Source: Shinella sp. SUS2 (lineage in GTDB: Bacteria; Pseudomonadota; Alphaproteobacteria; Rhizobiales; Rhizobiaceae). Taken from it: a stretch of 64,000 bases of DNA. The DNA is taken from assembly GCF_001262505.1 (NCBI RefSeq), contig NZ_KQ410738.1, forward strand, positions 62,001-126,000, in the 5' to 3' direction. Shown here one piece after another: positions 49,108 to 58,322 of the stretch. A program made the translations under genes and the position numbers. How positions within the stretch are numbered: the first letter of the stretch is position 1; every line of letters begins with the position of its first letter. The notes beneath the pieces were generated by a model that was not told where the DNA came from, searched no databases, and was given only the letters and a program-made list of their open reading frames with translations.

Positions 49108-50286
49108 TCAGGTGATAGTTGCCGACGACGTGGTACTTCCACGCACCGGATCGTGCAGCGTGTGGGTGCGGGCGTTGCGCCAGTGGCGTTCGAGGTTGAG
49201 GCCGCGCTTCGTCGCCGAGGTGCCGGCCAGCTCGAAGAGCACGTTGGCCGCGTCGATCGCGAGTTCCGTCGTCAGCACCTTGGCGGCAGCCACCGCCAAT
49301 GTTGCGGCGACCGCATTCTCCGAATTGAGGTTCACCTGCGCCTGATCGACCTTGCGCCCGGCCCGCTCCAATGTCGCCTCGGCCGCCTCGGCGCGGATGG
49401 CGAGTTCACCGATACGCGCGACGGTGAGCGGATCGTCGGCCGCGCGCTCGACGCCGCTGCCCGTCCACGGCCGCGCCTTGTCGCGCACATAACCGATCGT
49501 CTCCTTCAGCGCCGCGCGGGCGATGCCGAGATCGACGCCGGCATGAATGATCTGGCCGACCGAGCCGATCGTGCCGGGGCGCTCGAAGCCTTTGTGGTGC
49601 TGCACCACAGCGTCGGCGGGCACATAGACGTCGCGCAGGATTGTCGTGCCGCTGCCCGTGGTGCGCTGGCCGAAACCGTCCCAGTCGTCAACGATCTCGA
49701 TGCCGTCAGTCTCGCGCGGGGCGAAGGACATGGTGAGGCGGTCCTCCCCGTCCAGCGCAAAGATCGTCACCCAATGGGCGAAGAGCACGCCCGTCGAATA
49801 GAATTTTCGACCGTTGATGCGGAACCCCGCGCCATCGGGCGCAATGCGCGTATTGTAATCGCCGACGGTTTTCGTGCCGACTTCGGAAAGGGCATTGCCA
49901 AACCGGTCGCCGGCAAGCGCCCGGCCGAAATAGAAGCGCTTCTGCGTTTCGTTGCCGTCGTGGCGCAGCGCTTCGAGAATATAGAAGTGGTTCTGCGGGA
50001 TCTGGCCGATCGAGCTGTCGGCTTCCGACAGGATCGCCGTCACCTCCGCGAGCACGGCGTTGGAGACGTCGATGCCGCCATATTCGGCGGGAACGGTAAT
50101 GGCGAGCAGGCCGGAGGCGGAAAGACGGTCCAATTCCTCAAACGGCAGGGCCCGCTCGTAGTCCCGCCGGCTTGCACCGCCTTCGAATTCGGCAGCCAGC
50201 GTGCGCGCAATGGCAAGTGCCTCATCCTCGCTGGCAATGCGGTGGGCGGTTTCCTGTCGGTCGGCAAGCCGGGTGACGCTGCTCAT
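49108..50286 (-). CDS. DszC/SfnB-type acyl-CoA-dehydrogenase-like oxidoreductase (C-terminus frameshifted)
   Basis: A 392-residue protein as read, from the same family as 47739 and 56985. It has LSEADSSIGQIPQNHFYIL, INGRKFYSTGVLFAHWV, DDWDGFGQRTTGSGTTIL and RTHTLHDPVR. After that motif the reading frame runs through GSTTSSATIT to a stop at 49108, whereas the next frame continues WKYHVVGNYHLNG and ends at 49073, as relatives do. One base has been lost near 49141. The truncated tail lacks about 20 residues, so activity is doubtful. ATG 50286 has AAGGA upstream. It ends an operon of ribose-type ABC genes. Confidence 0.85.
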   Translation of the reverse strand: MSSVTRLADRQETAHRIASEDEALAIARTLAAEFEGGASRRDYERALPFEELDRLSASGLLAITVPAEYGGIDVSNAVLAEVTAILSEADSSIGQIPQNHFYILEALRHDGNETQKRFYFGRALAGDRFGNALSEVGTKTVGDYNTRIAPDGAGFRINGRKFYSTGVLFAHWVTIFALDGEDRLTMSFAPRETDGIEIVDDWDGFGQRTTGSGTTILRDVYVPADAVVQHHKGFERPGTIGSVGQIIHAGVDLGIARAALKETIGYVRDKARPWTGSGVERAADDPLTVARIGELAIRAEAAEATLERAGRKVDQAQVNLNSENAVAATLAVAAAKVLTTELAIDAANVLFELAGTSATKRGLNLERHWRNARTHTLHDPVRGSTTSSATIT

Positions 50287-50312
50287 GAAAAATCCTTTCG
50301 AAAAGTCAGGGA

Positions 50313-51290
50313 TCACGCCCGGCCGGCGGCCTTGCGGTTGGCAAAGCCGATGGCGAGGACGGAGAAGATGAGAAGGCCGGTGCCGACTTGCTGCCAGTAG
50401 AAATTGAGGCCCGACAGCAGGAGCCCGTTGGCGACGACGCCGAGCAGCAGCACACCGAGTACGGTGCCCGGCACGTTCGGCCGGCCATGCGGATCGAAGG
50501 TGGTGCCGATGAAGGTCGCACCAATGGCGTTGAGCAGGAAGGCGTTACCGGACGAGGGGATGTAGACCGTCACCGTGGAGGTGAGGATAAGACCGACCAC
50601 AGCGGCGATGGTCGAGACCAGGATATAGGTGAGCGCGGTGATGCGCGAGAGGCGCAGGCCCGAATAGCGCACGACGCTCGCCTGGATGCCGGTGGCGAGC
50701 GCCACCCGGCCGAAGCGGCTGCGCGCCAGCACGACCCAGGCGCCGGCGACGACCAGCGCCGTGACGATCAGGGGCACGGGAATGCCCGCCATCGCGCCAT
50801 GGCCGAGGAAGCGAAACGCCTCCGGCACGCCGGCCGGCGGCAGGTAGACCGGGTTGCCGCCATTGGTCAGCAATTGCTGCACGCTGCGCCCGACGAAGAG
50901 CGTGCCGAGCGTCGCGAGGAACGGCGAGATGCCGATGCCGGCGATCAGCACGGCGTTGAACAGGCCGACCAGCGCCCCGCCGGCAAGTCCGCCAAGCGCC
51001 GCGAGCACGACCGGCTGCCCGGCAAGCACGAGGGAGACGAAGGCGAAGCTTGCAAAATCCACCGCCGTGCCGACCGAAAGATCAATGCCGCCGACCGAGA
51101 CGGCGAAGGTCATGGCAATGGCGACGATGGCGAGCAGGGCGAAATTGTTGACCAGCACGCTGAGGAGGTTCGCGCTGGAGAGGAAACCAGGCGCGAGCGT
51201 TGCGAACAGGGCGAAGACCGCGGCGAGCGCAGCGATGAGCGCATAACGCGCCAGCCCTTGGGCGAAGGCGGGGAGGACGGCGGTCGCCAT
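50313..51290 (-). CDS. Ribose-type ABC importer (sulfur island), permease subunit
   Basis: A 325-residue RbsC-family permease. SVGGIDLSVGTAVDFASFAF and ISPFLATLGTLFVGRSVQQL are family blocks, and eight to ten hydrophobic segments are visible. It starts just after the stop of the partner permease (51292). It lies upstream of a DszC/SfnB-like gene in the same operon, which suggests the cargo is a sulfur-bearing sugar or other polar organosulfur compound rather than an ordinary sugar. Inference only. Confidence 0.91.
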   Translation of the reverse strand: MATAVLPAFAQGLARYALIAALAAVFALFATLAPGFLSSANLLSVLVNNFALLAIVAIAMTFAVSVGGIDLSVGTAVDFASFAFVSLVLAGQPVVLAALGGLAGGALVGLFNAVLIAGIGISPFLATLGTLFVGRSVQQLLTNGGNPVYLPPAGVPEAFRFLGHGAMAGIPVPLIVTALVVAGAWVVLARSRFGRVALATGIQASVVRYSGLRLSRITALTYILVSTIAAVVGLILTSTVTVYIPSSGNAFLLNAIGATFIGTTFDPHGRPNVPGTVLGVLLLGVVANGLLLSGLNFYWQQVGTGLLIFSVLAIGFANRKAAGRA

Positions 51291-51291
51291 G

Positions 51292-52340
51292 TCAGGCGGT
51301 CTCCTTGCGGCCGAGCAGCGTGGTGGCGGAGACGAAGAGCAGGATCAGAAGACCCTGCACGCCGCTGACCAGCGTGCTGGAAATGTTGAGAAGCTGGAAG
51401 CCGTTGACGAGGAAACCGACGAAGAGCGCCGAGAGCAGCGTGCCCGTGATCGTCGGTACCAGCCGGCGGGAGAAGACCGTGCCGAGCAGGGCGGTGACGA
51501 CGATCGGCAGCAGCATGTCGCCGGCCCCCGTGGTGCTGCCCGAGAGATAGGAGACCGAGAGGATGCCGGCAATGCCGCCGGTGAGGCCGCTCGCCAGGAA
51601 CGAGCCGGCAACGAAGGTTTTGATCGGCAGGCCCGCCGCGCGCGCCGCATCCGGAAAGGCGCCGACCGCGTAGAGACGAAGGCCGAGCGGCGTATACTGC
51701 ACCACGGCGGCGACGATGAGCGTGAAGCCGAGCAGGACATAGGCGAGCACTGGAATACCGAACGGTCCGCCGGCGGAGAGCGCCGAGAGGAAATCCGTCG
51801 AGGCGGGGACGACGGTGTTCTGTGTCAGCACCAGTTCAAGGCCGGCAACGACGTTCATGACGGCAAGCGTTGCGAGCAGCGGCACGATGCCGGCGAGCGT
51901 GACAGCGGCCGCGTTGACCGCCCCGATGGCAAGCCCCGTACCGAGCGCGCCGAGGATGGCGACACCATCACCCTGCCCGGCCTGCACCAGTGAGGCGTAG
52001 ACGGCGGCGCTGAGGCCCATATTGGTGGCGAGCGACAGGTCGATGCCGCCGGTCACGACATTCGAGCCGCCCGCGATGATGACATGGTGAGTCCGATTGC
52101 CAGCACGCCCGCGATGGCCGACTGACCGAGCACGTTGCCGATGTTGCCCACGGTGAGGAAAAACGGCGCGCTTACGGAGAAGACCGCGAGAACGCCAATG
52201 AAGACGGCCAACGCGCCGCCGCGCAGCGCGAGTGTGGCGAGCTGGCGGCCGAAAGCGGAGCGGGATTTGCCTGTCTCGAAAGCCTTCTGCGCCTCGATTT
52301 CGATGATGGAGGCCGGAATATAGGGGGCGTCAACCAGCAT
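51292..52340 (-). pseudogene. Ribose-type ABC permease, interrupted by a frameshift
   Basis: A second RbsC-family permease gene split by one missing base near 52083. The first part starts at ATG 52340 with MLVDAPYIPASIIEIEAQ and runs to NVLGQSAIAGVLAIGLTM, then hits a stop. The other frame carries VIIAGGSNVVTGGIDLSLA and continues to LFVSATTLLGRKETA at 51292. Restoring one base joins them into about 349 residues. If the loss is real the importer lacks one permease half; if it is an assembly error the gene is intact. It overlaps the ATPase stop by 11 bases. Confidence 0.83.
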
Positions 52341-53862
52341 GGCGAAGCGTCTCGTAGGCGCCCGTGACATCCGCGAGGACCTCACCCGGGCTAGTTTCGG
52401 AAGAGATGAATTGCCGCGTGACGCGGCCGCGGAAGAAGACGAGGAGGCGATCGGTCACGCCGAGCAGTTCCTCGATATCGGAAGAGAGCACCAGCACGGC
52501 CGCGCCGCGCTCGGCAAGCTCGCCGATCAGCCGGTAGATCTCCACCTTGGCGCCGATGTCGACGCCGACCGTCGGCTCGTCGAGCAGGTAGATTTCCGAC
52601 TGGCGGCTCAGCCATTTGGCGATCGCCACCTTCTGCTGGTTTCCGCCCGAAAGCGTCTTCACCAGCGCCTCGACGCCGTCGGTCTTGATCTCGAGCCGCT
52701 TGACGAGATCTTGCGTCTGGCGGCGTTCCGCGCCGCGGTCGATCAGCCTACGGGAAAACCGGGCGAGGCTGGCAAGTGTCGTGTTTTCGGTGACGGAGAG
52801 GTCGAGCGCGACGCCGTCGCGACGACGATCCTCCGGTACCAGTGCCAGGCGCCGATCGGTGGCGGCGGCGGGATCGACGGAGAACACCGTCTCCCCCTTG
52901 ACGCGGACCGTACCCCCGGTCGGCCGGTCGAGGCCGAAGAGCGTGCGCACCACCTCCTTGGCTCCCGAGCCGACGAGGCCGGTGAGGCCCAGCACCTCGC
53001 CCTTGCGCAGCGTGAGGGAGACCGCCTCGAAACGGCCCGCCAGCGCGAGGTTTTCGACCTCGAGGATCACCGCGCCGGGCGCAACAGCCGGCTTCGGATA
53101 GAGGTCGCCGATGGCGCGGTTGACCATCAGCGCGCCGATCTCCGCCGCCGAGGTTTCTGCGACCGGCAGGGTGGCGACGTCGCGGCCGTTGCGCAGCACG
53201 GTGACCGTGTCGCAGAGATCGACGATCTCGCCGAGATAATGCGAGATGTAGAGCACCGTCACGCCCTCGGCGCTGAGGCGGTGGATGAGCTGGAAGAGCA
53301 GGTCCGCCTCGCGCCGGACGAGCGCGGCGGTCGGCTCGTCGAAGACCAGCACCTTGGGATTGGCGATCAGCGCGCGGGTGATCTGCACGATCTGCTTTTC
53401 TGCCGCCGAGAGATCGGCGATCAGCGCGGAATGCGGCAGCGCGAGGCCGAAGTAGCGTTCGAGGATTTCGGCGGATTTGCGCCGCATCGCCGCGCGGTCG
53501 AGGAAGGGCGTGCCGGGGAAACGCAGCTCGCGGCCGAGGAACAGCGCCTCGCCGACCGTGAAGGTCGGCACCAGCAGGCGGTCCTGGTGGATGAAGTGCA
53601 CGCCGAGTTCTTCCACGAGATGCGGCGTCAGCCGGTCATAGGCCTTGCCGTCGATCTCCACCGCGCCCTCGTCCGCCCGGTGAAGGCCGGCGATCAGCTT
53701 GATCAGCGTCGACTTGCCCGCGCCGTTCTGGCCGACGAGACCATGCACCGCGCCGCGCCGGACGGTGAGCGAGGCGCCCGAAAGCGCCTGCGCCCCGCCG
53801 AAACGCTTGACGATGTTTTTGAGGCGGATGATCGCCTCGCCGCTCTTTGCCGTGTCCGCCAT
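52330..53862 (-). CDS. Ribose-type ABC importer (sulfur island), tandem ATPase
   Basis: A 510-residue double ATPase of the RbsA/MglA family. First domain: LVGQNGAGKSTLIK, DLSAAEKQIVQITRAL (reduced signature), LVFDEPTAALVRRE. Second domain: GLVGSGAKEVVRTL (reduced Walker A), LSGGNQQKVAIAKWL, IYLLDEPTVGVDIGAK. Unlike the 28578 ATPase, the second Walker B keeps DEPT. It is followed by the frameshifted permease gene and preceded by a RIME-like repeat that separates it from the binding-protein gene. Confidence 0.93.
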   Translation of the reverse strand: MADTAKSGEAIIRLKNIVKRFGGAQALSGASLTVRRGAVHGLVGQNGAGKSTLIKLIAGLHRADEGAVEIDGKAYDRLTPHLVEELGVHFIHQDRLLVPTFTVGEALFLGRELRFPGTPFLDRAAMRRKSAEILERYFGLALPHSALIADLSAAEKQIVQITRALIANPKVLVFDEPTAALVRREADLLFQLIHRLSAEGVTVLYISHYLGEIVDLCDTVTVLRNGRDVATLPVAETSAAEIGALMVNRAIGDLYPKPAVAPGAVILEVENLALAGRFEAVSLTLRKGEVLGLTGLVGSGAKEVVRTLFGLDRPTGGTVRVKGETVFSVDPAAATDRRLALVPEDRRRDGVALDLSVTENTTLASLARFSRRLIDRGAERRQTQDLVKRLEIKTDGVEALVKTLSGGNQQKVAIAKWLSRQSEIYLLDEPTVGVDIGAKVEIYRLIGELAERGAAVLVLSSDIEELLGVTDRLLVFFRGRVTRQFISSETSPGEVLADVTGAYETLRHAG

Positions 53863-53886
53863 GGCCGTTGTCCTCGTTGTAACTCT

Positions 53887-53948
53887 CTCATCCGCCTGCC
53901 GGCACCTTCTCCCCGAGGGGAGAAGGTGGCCCGAAAGGGCCGGATGAG
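53887..53948. repeat. RIME-like rhizobial intergenic palindrome
   Basis: CTCATCCG (53887-53894) pairs with CGGATGAG (53941-53948). Inside are two hairpins: CACCTTCTCCCC (53903-53914) with GGGGAGAAGGTG (53917-53928), and GGCCC (53928-53932) with GGGCC (53937-53941). This layout and the sequence fit Rhizobium intergenic mosaic (RIME) elements. It sits after the binding-protein gene and before the ATPase gene, where other operons here have plain hairpins. Confidence 0.8.
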
Positions 53949-53966
53949 GGGGCTTCTCCTAAAAAA

Positions 53967-54971
53967 TCAACCGATGCCGAGCTTTTTGGAGACGTCACCG
54001 ACATTCACTTTGTTGGCGAGGAGCGCCGGCACGTAGGTTTCACGCGGCAGCGTGTCGCCGGCGAGATGGCGGGCGACGTTCTGGATCGCCACGCGGCCGA
54101 GTTCGGCCGGCTGCTGGGCGACGTCGGCGGCGGCCGGCGAATTCGGATCGGCGACGAGCTGGAGCACTTCCGGGCTGCCATCGACGCCATAGGTCTTGAT
54201 CTCGGTGCGGCCGGCGGCAGTGAGCGCCTGCGTCGCGCCGAGCTGCGGGATATCCCAAGCCGACCAGATGGCCTTGATCGAGCCCTTTTCCGGATATTTG
54301 GCGAGGATCGCCGTGATCTGGGTGAAGGCGTCCTGGACGGTGTTCGGGATCACGTCGCGCAGCTCCGGCTGCACGATCTGCACCTTCGGGAAATATTTGA
54401 CCACATTGACCAACTGGTCGTAGCGGATGGCGCAGGGTGTCACACCGTAGAAGCCGTTGAACACGACGATATTGCCTTCGCCGCCGATGTCAGAGACGAG
54501 CTGGAGGGCGAGGTCCTTGCCGATGCCCCAATTGTCCGAGGTGGAATTGTTGATCGAGTTGACCGAGCCGACATCGATGGTGAAGACCGGGATATCCGCC
54601 TCGCGCGCCTTCTTCAGCCAGGGGTCGATGACGCTGAGCGTGCCAAGAAGCTGGACGATGGCGTCCGGCTTCTGGGCGATGAGCGTCTGGAGCTGCGAGA
54701 CAAGCTTGCCGTCGTTGCGGCCGGCGTCGACTGCGATCGGCTCACCGCCAAGGCGTTTCACCTCCTCGATCTGGGCGTTATAGGCTTGCAGATCGAAGAA
54801 ATGATCGGTGCCGGCCGTGCTGATGCCGATGCGCTTGCCCTTCAGCGAAAGCCCCTCCTCAGCCGCGGCCGTGCGCGTCGAAAAAAGCCCCGCGCCCGCC
54901 ACCACGCCGGCGACGGCGGTGAGCTTCAGGAGATTGCGGCGGTTGACGCCGGAAAGAGTGTCGTCGGTCAT
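53967..54971 (-). CDS. Ribose-type ABC importer (sulfur island), binding protein
   Basis: A 334-residue periplasmic binding protein of the Peripla_BP_4 group. VNRRNLLKLTAVAGVVAGAG at the start, with twin arginines and a hydrophobic stretch, indicates Tat export with cleavage near AAAEE. The mature part RIGISTAGTDHFFDLQAYNA is family-like. First gene of the operon ending with the DszC/SfnB-like gene at 49073. A palindrome TCTATA-AATTA-TATAGA lies 31 bases upstream. The ligand is unknown; the operon context favours an organosulfur compound. Confidence 0.9.
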   Translation of the reverse strand: MTDDTLSGVNRRNLLKLTAVAGVVAGAGLFSTRTAAAEEGLSLKGKRIGISTAGTDHFFDLQAYNAQIEEVKRLGGEPIAVDAGRNDGKLVSQLQTLIAQKPDAIVQLLGTLSVIDPWLKKAREADIPVFTIDVGSVNSINNSTSDNWGIGKDLALQLVSDIGGEGNIVVFNGFYGVTPCAIRYDQLVNVVKYFPKVQIVQPELRDVIPNTVQDAFTQITAILAKYPEKGSIKAIWSAWDIPQLGATQALTAAGRTEIKTYGVDGSPEVLQLVADPNSPAAADVAQQPAELGRVAIQNVARHLAGDTLPRETYVPALLANKVNVGDVSKKLGIG

Positions 54972-55001
54972 GATGTCCCCGTTAGATCAATAGTCATTTA
55001 A

Positions 55002-55018
55002 TCTATAAATTATATAGA
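55002..55018. promoter_or_regulatory. Palindrome upstream of the sulfur-island ribose-type operon
   Basis: TCTATA (55002-55007), AATTA, TATAGA (55013-55018): a perfect 6-base inverted repeat in an AT-rich region 31 bases before the binding-protein start. A plausible operator or promoter core; it differs from the 47568/62172 element. Confidence 0.5.
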
Positions 55019-55093
55019 CTACAGAGCGAGGACAGGCAGGATTTTCCAAAATGCGGGCGGGTTGGGAAAAGATTTCGGCTTTAGTCGACCGGC

Positions 55094-55489
55094 TCACGAA
55101 CGTCGCGCGAACCCTTGCAAAAGCGCGATCCATCTCCGCAGCAAAGTCTTTAGCGCACCATGGAGGCTGATCAGAAACCGCCGCCGTTTGGCGTGAGCGG
55201 GATCGGCATCGCTTGTTCGCAACAGAGCGTAGCCTACCAAAAACATGACGCCGGCAAGGGCGACTGGCACAAGAACCGCCACCCCTAGCAAGGCCAATAC
55301 ATAGAAAACAAACGGATTTTCGGAAGCGGTAAGTCCGCCGCCACGGGTAGTGGGAAATCTACCGTCGATGATCCACGCAATCCAGACAGACAGAAAGGCG
55401 GGTCCGGAAAGGGACAGGCCCACGACGCCTGCCGCAGTTTTCAGGCGATCGCACCGCGTCGGCGCGGGCTTTTCTCTGGAACCACCCAT
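55094..55489 (-). CDS. Small integral membrane protein of unknown function
   Basis: A 131-residue protein with two clear hydrophobic segments, about 19-42 (AAGVVGLSLSGPAFLSVWIA) and 61-90 (FYVLALLGVAVLVPVALAGV), and a basic C-terminal tail from about 99 (KRRRFLISLHGALKTLLRRW). No signal peptide or named domain. It lies 92 bases after the LLM gene stop on the same strand, so it might be the last gene of that operon. Composition is less GC-rich than its neighbours, which leaves some doubt, but the topology looks genuine. Confidence 0.55.
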   Translation of the reverse strand: MGGSREKPAPTRCDRLKTAAGVVGLSLSGPAFLSVWIAWIIDGRFPTTRGGGLTASENPFVFYVLALLGVAVLVPVALAGVMFLVGYALLRTSDADPAHAKRRRFLISLHGALKTLLRRWIALLQGFARRS

Positions 55490-55581
55490 TACGCCTCCAT
55501 TCAGGGAGCCGGACTATCGGGTTTTCGTCACCATCCGGTTATGCGATCTGGTTAGCGAGAGGTTACCGCTTCCGACGCCCC

Positions 55582-56949
55582 TCACTCCGCAGCCACCGCC
55601 CTCGCCCGGAACGCACCGCCCGGGTGGCGGTCCGGCAGGCGATCGCCCGTGCCGAAAAGGCGGTTGCGCAGGCTGCCGGCGGCGTAGGCGGTCTTGTAGC
55701 GGCCGCGCTCCTGCAAGACCGGGATGACGAGATCGATGAAATCCTCGTAGCTTTCGGGCGCGACGGTGCGGGCGAGGTTGAAACCATCCACCTCGCCCTC
55801 GGCGATCCACGCCTCCAGCGCGTCGGCCACCTGATAGGGGTTGCCCACGACCAGCGGATAGCGGCCGCCGAGCGCCATGCCGGCGAGGATGCTGCGCTTC
55901 GTCCAGCCGCGCGCGCGGGCAAGATCGACCGAGGTCTGCACGAAATTGCCCTTGCCGTAGGTGATCGGCTCGTCGGGTTCGTATTGCGAGAAATCGATGC
56001 CCGTGCCGGCGGAGAAATGCGCAAGGCCCGCTTCGGGGCTAGCGTAGCGCGCATAGTCCTCGAACTTTTCCCTCGCCGCCTTCTCCGTGCGGTCGACGAC
56101 GACGGTGAGGCCGGCGAAGATGCGCACATCCTCGGCCCGCCGGCCCGCCTCCACCGCACCCTTGCGGATGGCGCGCGCCGCGGTGCGGGCGACGCCCGTA
56201 TCCGGCGGGGAAATGAAGACGCATTCGGCATGGCGGGCGGCAAATTTTTGGCCACGGCCGGAGGCGCCGGCTTGGTAGAGCACCGGCGTACGCTGGCGCG
56301 AGGGCTCACTGAGGTGATAGGCTTCCATGCGGTAGTATTGGCCTTCGTGCCGGATTTTCCGCACGCGGGTGGGGTCGGCATAGACGCGGGCGCGGCGATC
56401 GCGCAGGACGGCGTCATCGTCCCAGCTTCCCTCCCAGAGCCGGTAGAGGAGGTCGAGGAACTCGTCGGCCCGGTCATAGCGCTGGTCGTGTTCGCCGAGC
56501 GCGCTTTCGCCCATCGCCCGCGCGGCGCTGTCGAGATAGCCGGTGACGATGTTCCAGCCGATGCGGCCCTCCGTCAGGTGGTCGAGCGTCGAGATGCGCC
56601 GGGCAAAAATCGCCGGCGCCTCCGCATTGACATTGACCGTGACGCCAAAGCCGAGCCCCTTCGTCACCGCCGCCATGGCCGAGATCAGCATCAGGGGATC
56701 GTTGACCGGGAGCTGGATGGATTCGCGCAGGGTCAGGTCGACGGACTGCTGGTAAACGTCGTAGACTCCGACGATATCGGCGAGGAACACGCCGTCGAAC
56801 AGGCCGCGCTCCAGCGTCGCCGCCAGCTCCGTCCAGTAGCTGAGCTTCGTATAGCGGTGCGACTGGTCGCGCGGGTGGGTCCACAGGCCATGGTTGATAT
56901 GGCCGGCGCAGTTCATGGTGAAGGCGTTGAGGAGGATTTCTTTTCGCAT
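55582..56949 (-). CDS. DszA/NtaA-type LLM flavin-dependent monooxygenase
   Basis: A 455-residue paralogue of the 46081 enzyme. It begins LLNAFTMNCAGHINHGLWTH, with GRIGWNIVTGYLDSAARAM and PVLYQAGASGRGQKFAA in the same places. The start is ATG 56949 (MRKEILLNAF). It follows the 56985 DszC/SfnB-like gene by 35 bases, in the operon that begins at 62089. It presumably oxidises a substrate delivered by the MetNIQ importer, or a product of the partner oxidoreductase, with FMNH2 supplied by an unlinked reductase. Confidence 0.9.
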   Translation of the reverse strand: MRKEILLNAFTMNCAGHINHGLWTHPRDQSHRYTKLSYWTELAATLERGLFDGVFLADIVGVYDVYQQSVDLTLRESIQLPVNDPLMLISAMAAVTKGLGFGVTVNVNAEAPAIFARRISTLDHLTEGRIGWNIVTGYLDSAARAMGESALGEHDQRYDRADEFLDLLYRLWEGSWDDDAVLRDRRARVYADPTRVRKIRHEGQYYRMEAYHLSEPSRQRTPVLYQAGASGRGQKFAARHAECVFISPPDTGVARTAARAIRKGAVEAGRRAEDVRIFAGLTVVVDRTEKAAREKFEDYARYASPEAGLAHFSAGTGIDFSQYEPDEPITYGKGNFVQTSVDLARARGWTKRSILAGMALGGRYPLVVGNPYQVADALEAWIAEGEVDGFNLARTVAPESYEDFIDLVIPVLQERGRYKTAYAAGSLRNRLFGTGDRLPDRHPGGAFRARAVAAE

Positions 56950-56984
56950 GTCTTGTTGCGGCGGGCGGCGCGCGCCCTTCCCGT

Positions 56985-58250
56985 TCAAATCCAGGAATGA
57001 AGCGGCGGCTGTACGCCGTTGAGGTAGTATTGGCCGATCGAATGGAACTTCCAGCGCACCGGATCATGCAGCGTGTGGGTGCGCGCGTCGCGCCAGAAGC
57101 GGTCGAGATTGTGCGCACCGAGCGTCGAGCGCGTGCCGGCGAGCTCAAAAAGCTTGTTGGCGGCGGTGAGCGCGACCTCCGTCGTCAGCACCTTGGCTTC
57201 GGCAACCGCGACCTTCGCCTTGGCGATCGTCTCGTCGGTGACGTCAGCGATGGTCTCGTCGAGCTGGCGGCCGGCGCGCTCCAGCAGCGCCTCGGCGGCA
57301 TGCAGGCGGATTTTCAGATCGCCAATCGCCGCGATCGTATAGGGATCGTCCGCCGCCCTGTCGGAGCCGCTGTCGATCCACGGACGGGCGTGGTTTCGGA
57401 CCAGGTCGATGGTCGCCTCGATGGCGCCGCGGGCGATACCGGCGTCGATCGCCGCGTGGATGAGCTGGCTCTGTGGGCCAATGGCGCTCTGGTTCTCGTA
57501 GACGATATGGGCGGGCAGCACCCGGTCCGCCGGGATCGCCACCGCGTCGAGGATCACCGTGCCGCTCGCCGTGGTGCGCTGGCCGAAGGCCGACCAGTCG
57601 TTGACGACCTCCAGCCCCGCCGCATCCCGGTCCGCGACGGCAACGACGACATGGCCGTCCTCATCGAGCGCGACGATGGGCACCAGATGAGCGAAGAGCG
57701 CGCCGGTGGAATAGAATTTTTTGCCGGAGACGGTGAACTGGTCGCCCTCACGGACAAGCTTCGTCTCGAAGGCCTCGGCGTTCTTGCCGCCGAATTCGGA
57801 AAAGGCGTTGCCGAGCCGTTTTCCGGCCAGCACCGCGCCGAAAAGCGCGCGCTTCTGCGCCTCGCTGCCGGTCTGGCGGATGACGTCGATGATCTCGAAA
57901 CTGTTCTGGGCGATCTGGGTCAGCGAGGGATCGCCGGCCGCAAGCGTCGCGAAAACCCTTGCCAGCGTGACCTGCGAGACGCCCGCCCCGCCGTGTTCCT
58001 TCGGGATGGTGATGCCCCAGAGGCCGCTTTCGGAGAAGAGATCGACTTCGGCGAAGGGCAGACGCCGCTCGCGGTCGCGCTCCCCGGCCTCGGCGGCGAA
58101 AAGCGGCTTCAGCCGTTCCGCAACAGCGATCGCCTCCGCGTCGTCTTGGATGACATGGGCGGGCCTTGCTGGCGGCGCAGGCAGCCAGCCGGCTTCGCCG
58201 GGCGCGGGATCGGCAGGGGTTTGTCTGGCGGTGGCTTGGGTCGGGCTCAT
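56985..58250 (-). CDS. DszC/SfnB-type acyl-CoA-dehydrogenase-like flavin oxidoreductase
   Basis: A 421-residue relative of 49108 and 47739. Blocks include FSESGLWGITIPKEHGGAGV, VSGKKFYSTGALFAHLV, NDWSAFGQRTTASGTVIL and the complete C-terminus RTHTLHDPVRWKFHSIGQYY. ATG 58250 starts MSPTQATARQTPAD; an earlier in-frame start lacks support. It lies between MetQ and the LLM monooxygenase in one operon. Its intact tail shows what the frameshifted gene at 49108 has lost. Confidence 0.9.
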   Translation of the reverse strand: MSPTQATARQTPADPAPGEAGWLPAPPARPAHVIQDDAEAIAVAERLKPLFAAEAGERDRERRLPFAEVDLFSESGLWGITIPKEHGGAGVSQVTLARVFATLAAGDPSLTQIAQNSFEIIDVIRQTGSEAQKRALFGAVLAGKRLGNAFSEFGGKNAEAFETKLVREGDQFTVSGKKFYSTGALFAHLVPIVALDEDGHVVVAVADRDAAGLEVVNDWSAFGQRTTASGTVILDAVAIPADRVLPAHIVYENQSAIGPQSQLIHAAIDAGIARGAIEATIDLVRNHARPWIDSGSDRAADDPYTIAAIGDLKIRLHAAEALLERAGRQLDETIADVTDETIAKAKVAVAEAKVLTTEVALTAANKLFELAGTRSTLGAHNLDRFWRDARTHTLHDPVRWKFHSIGQYYLNGVQPPLHSWI

Positions 58251-58322
58251 GGGTTCGGCCGTCACTTCAAAAAGGGGTTGCCGGGTTGCGGCAAGGCGCA
58301 GCCCGGCGGCGAAAGGCAAACA

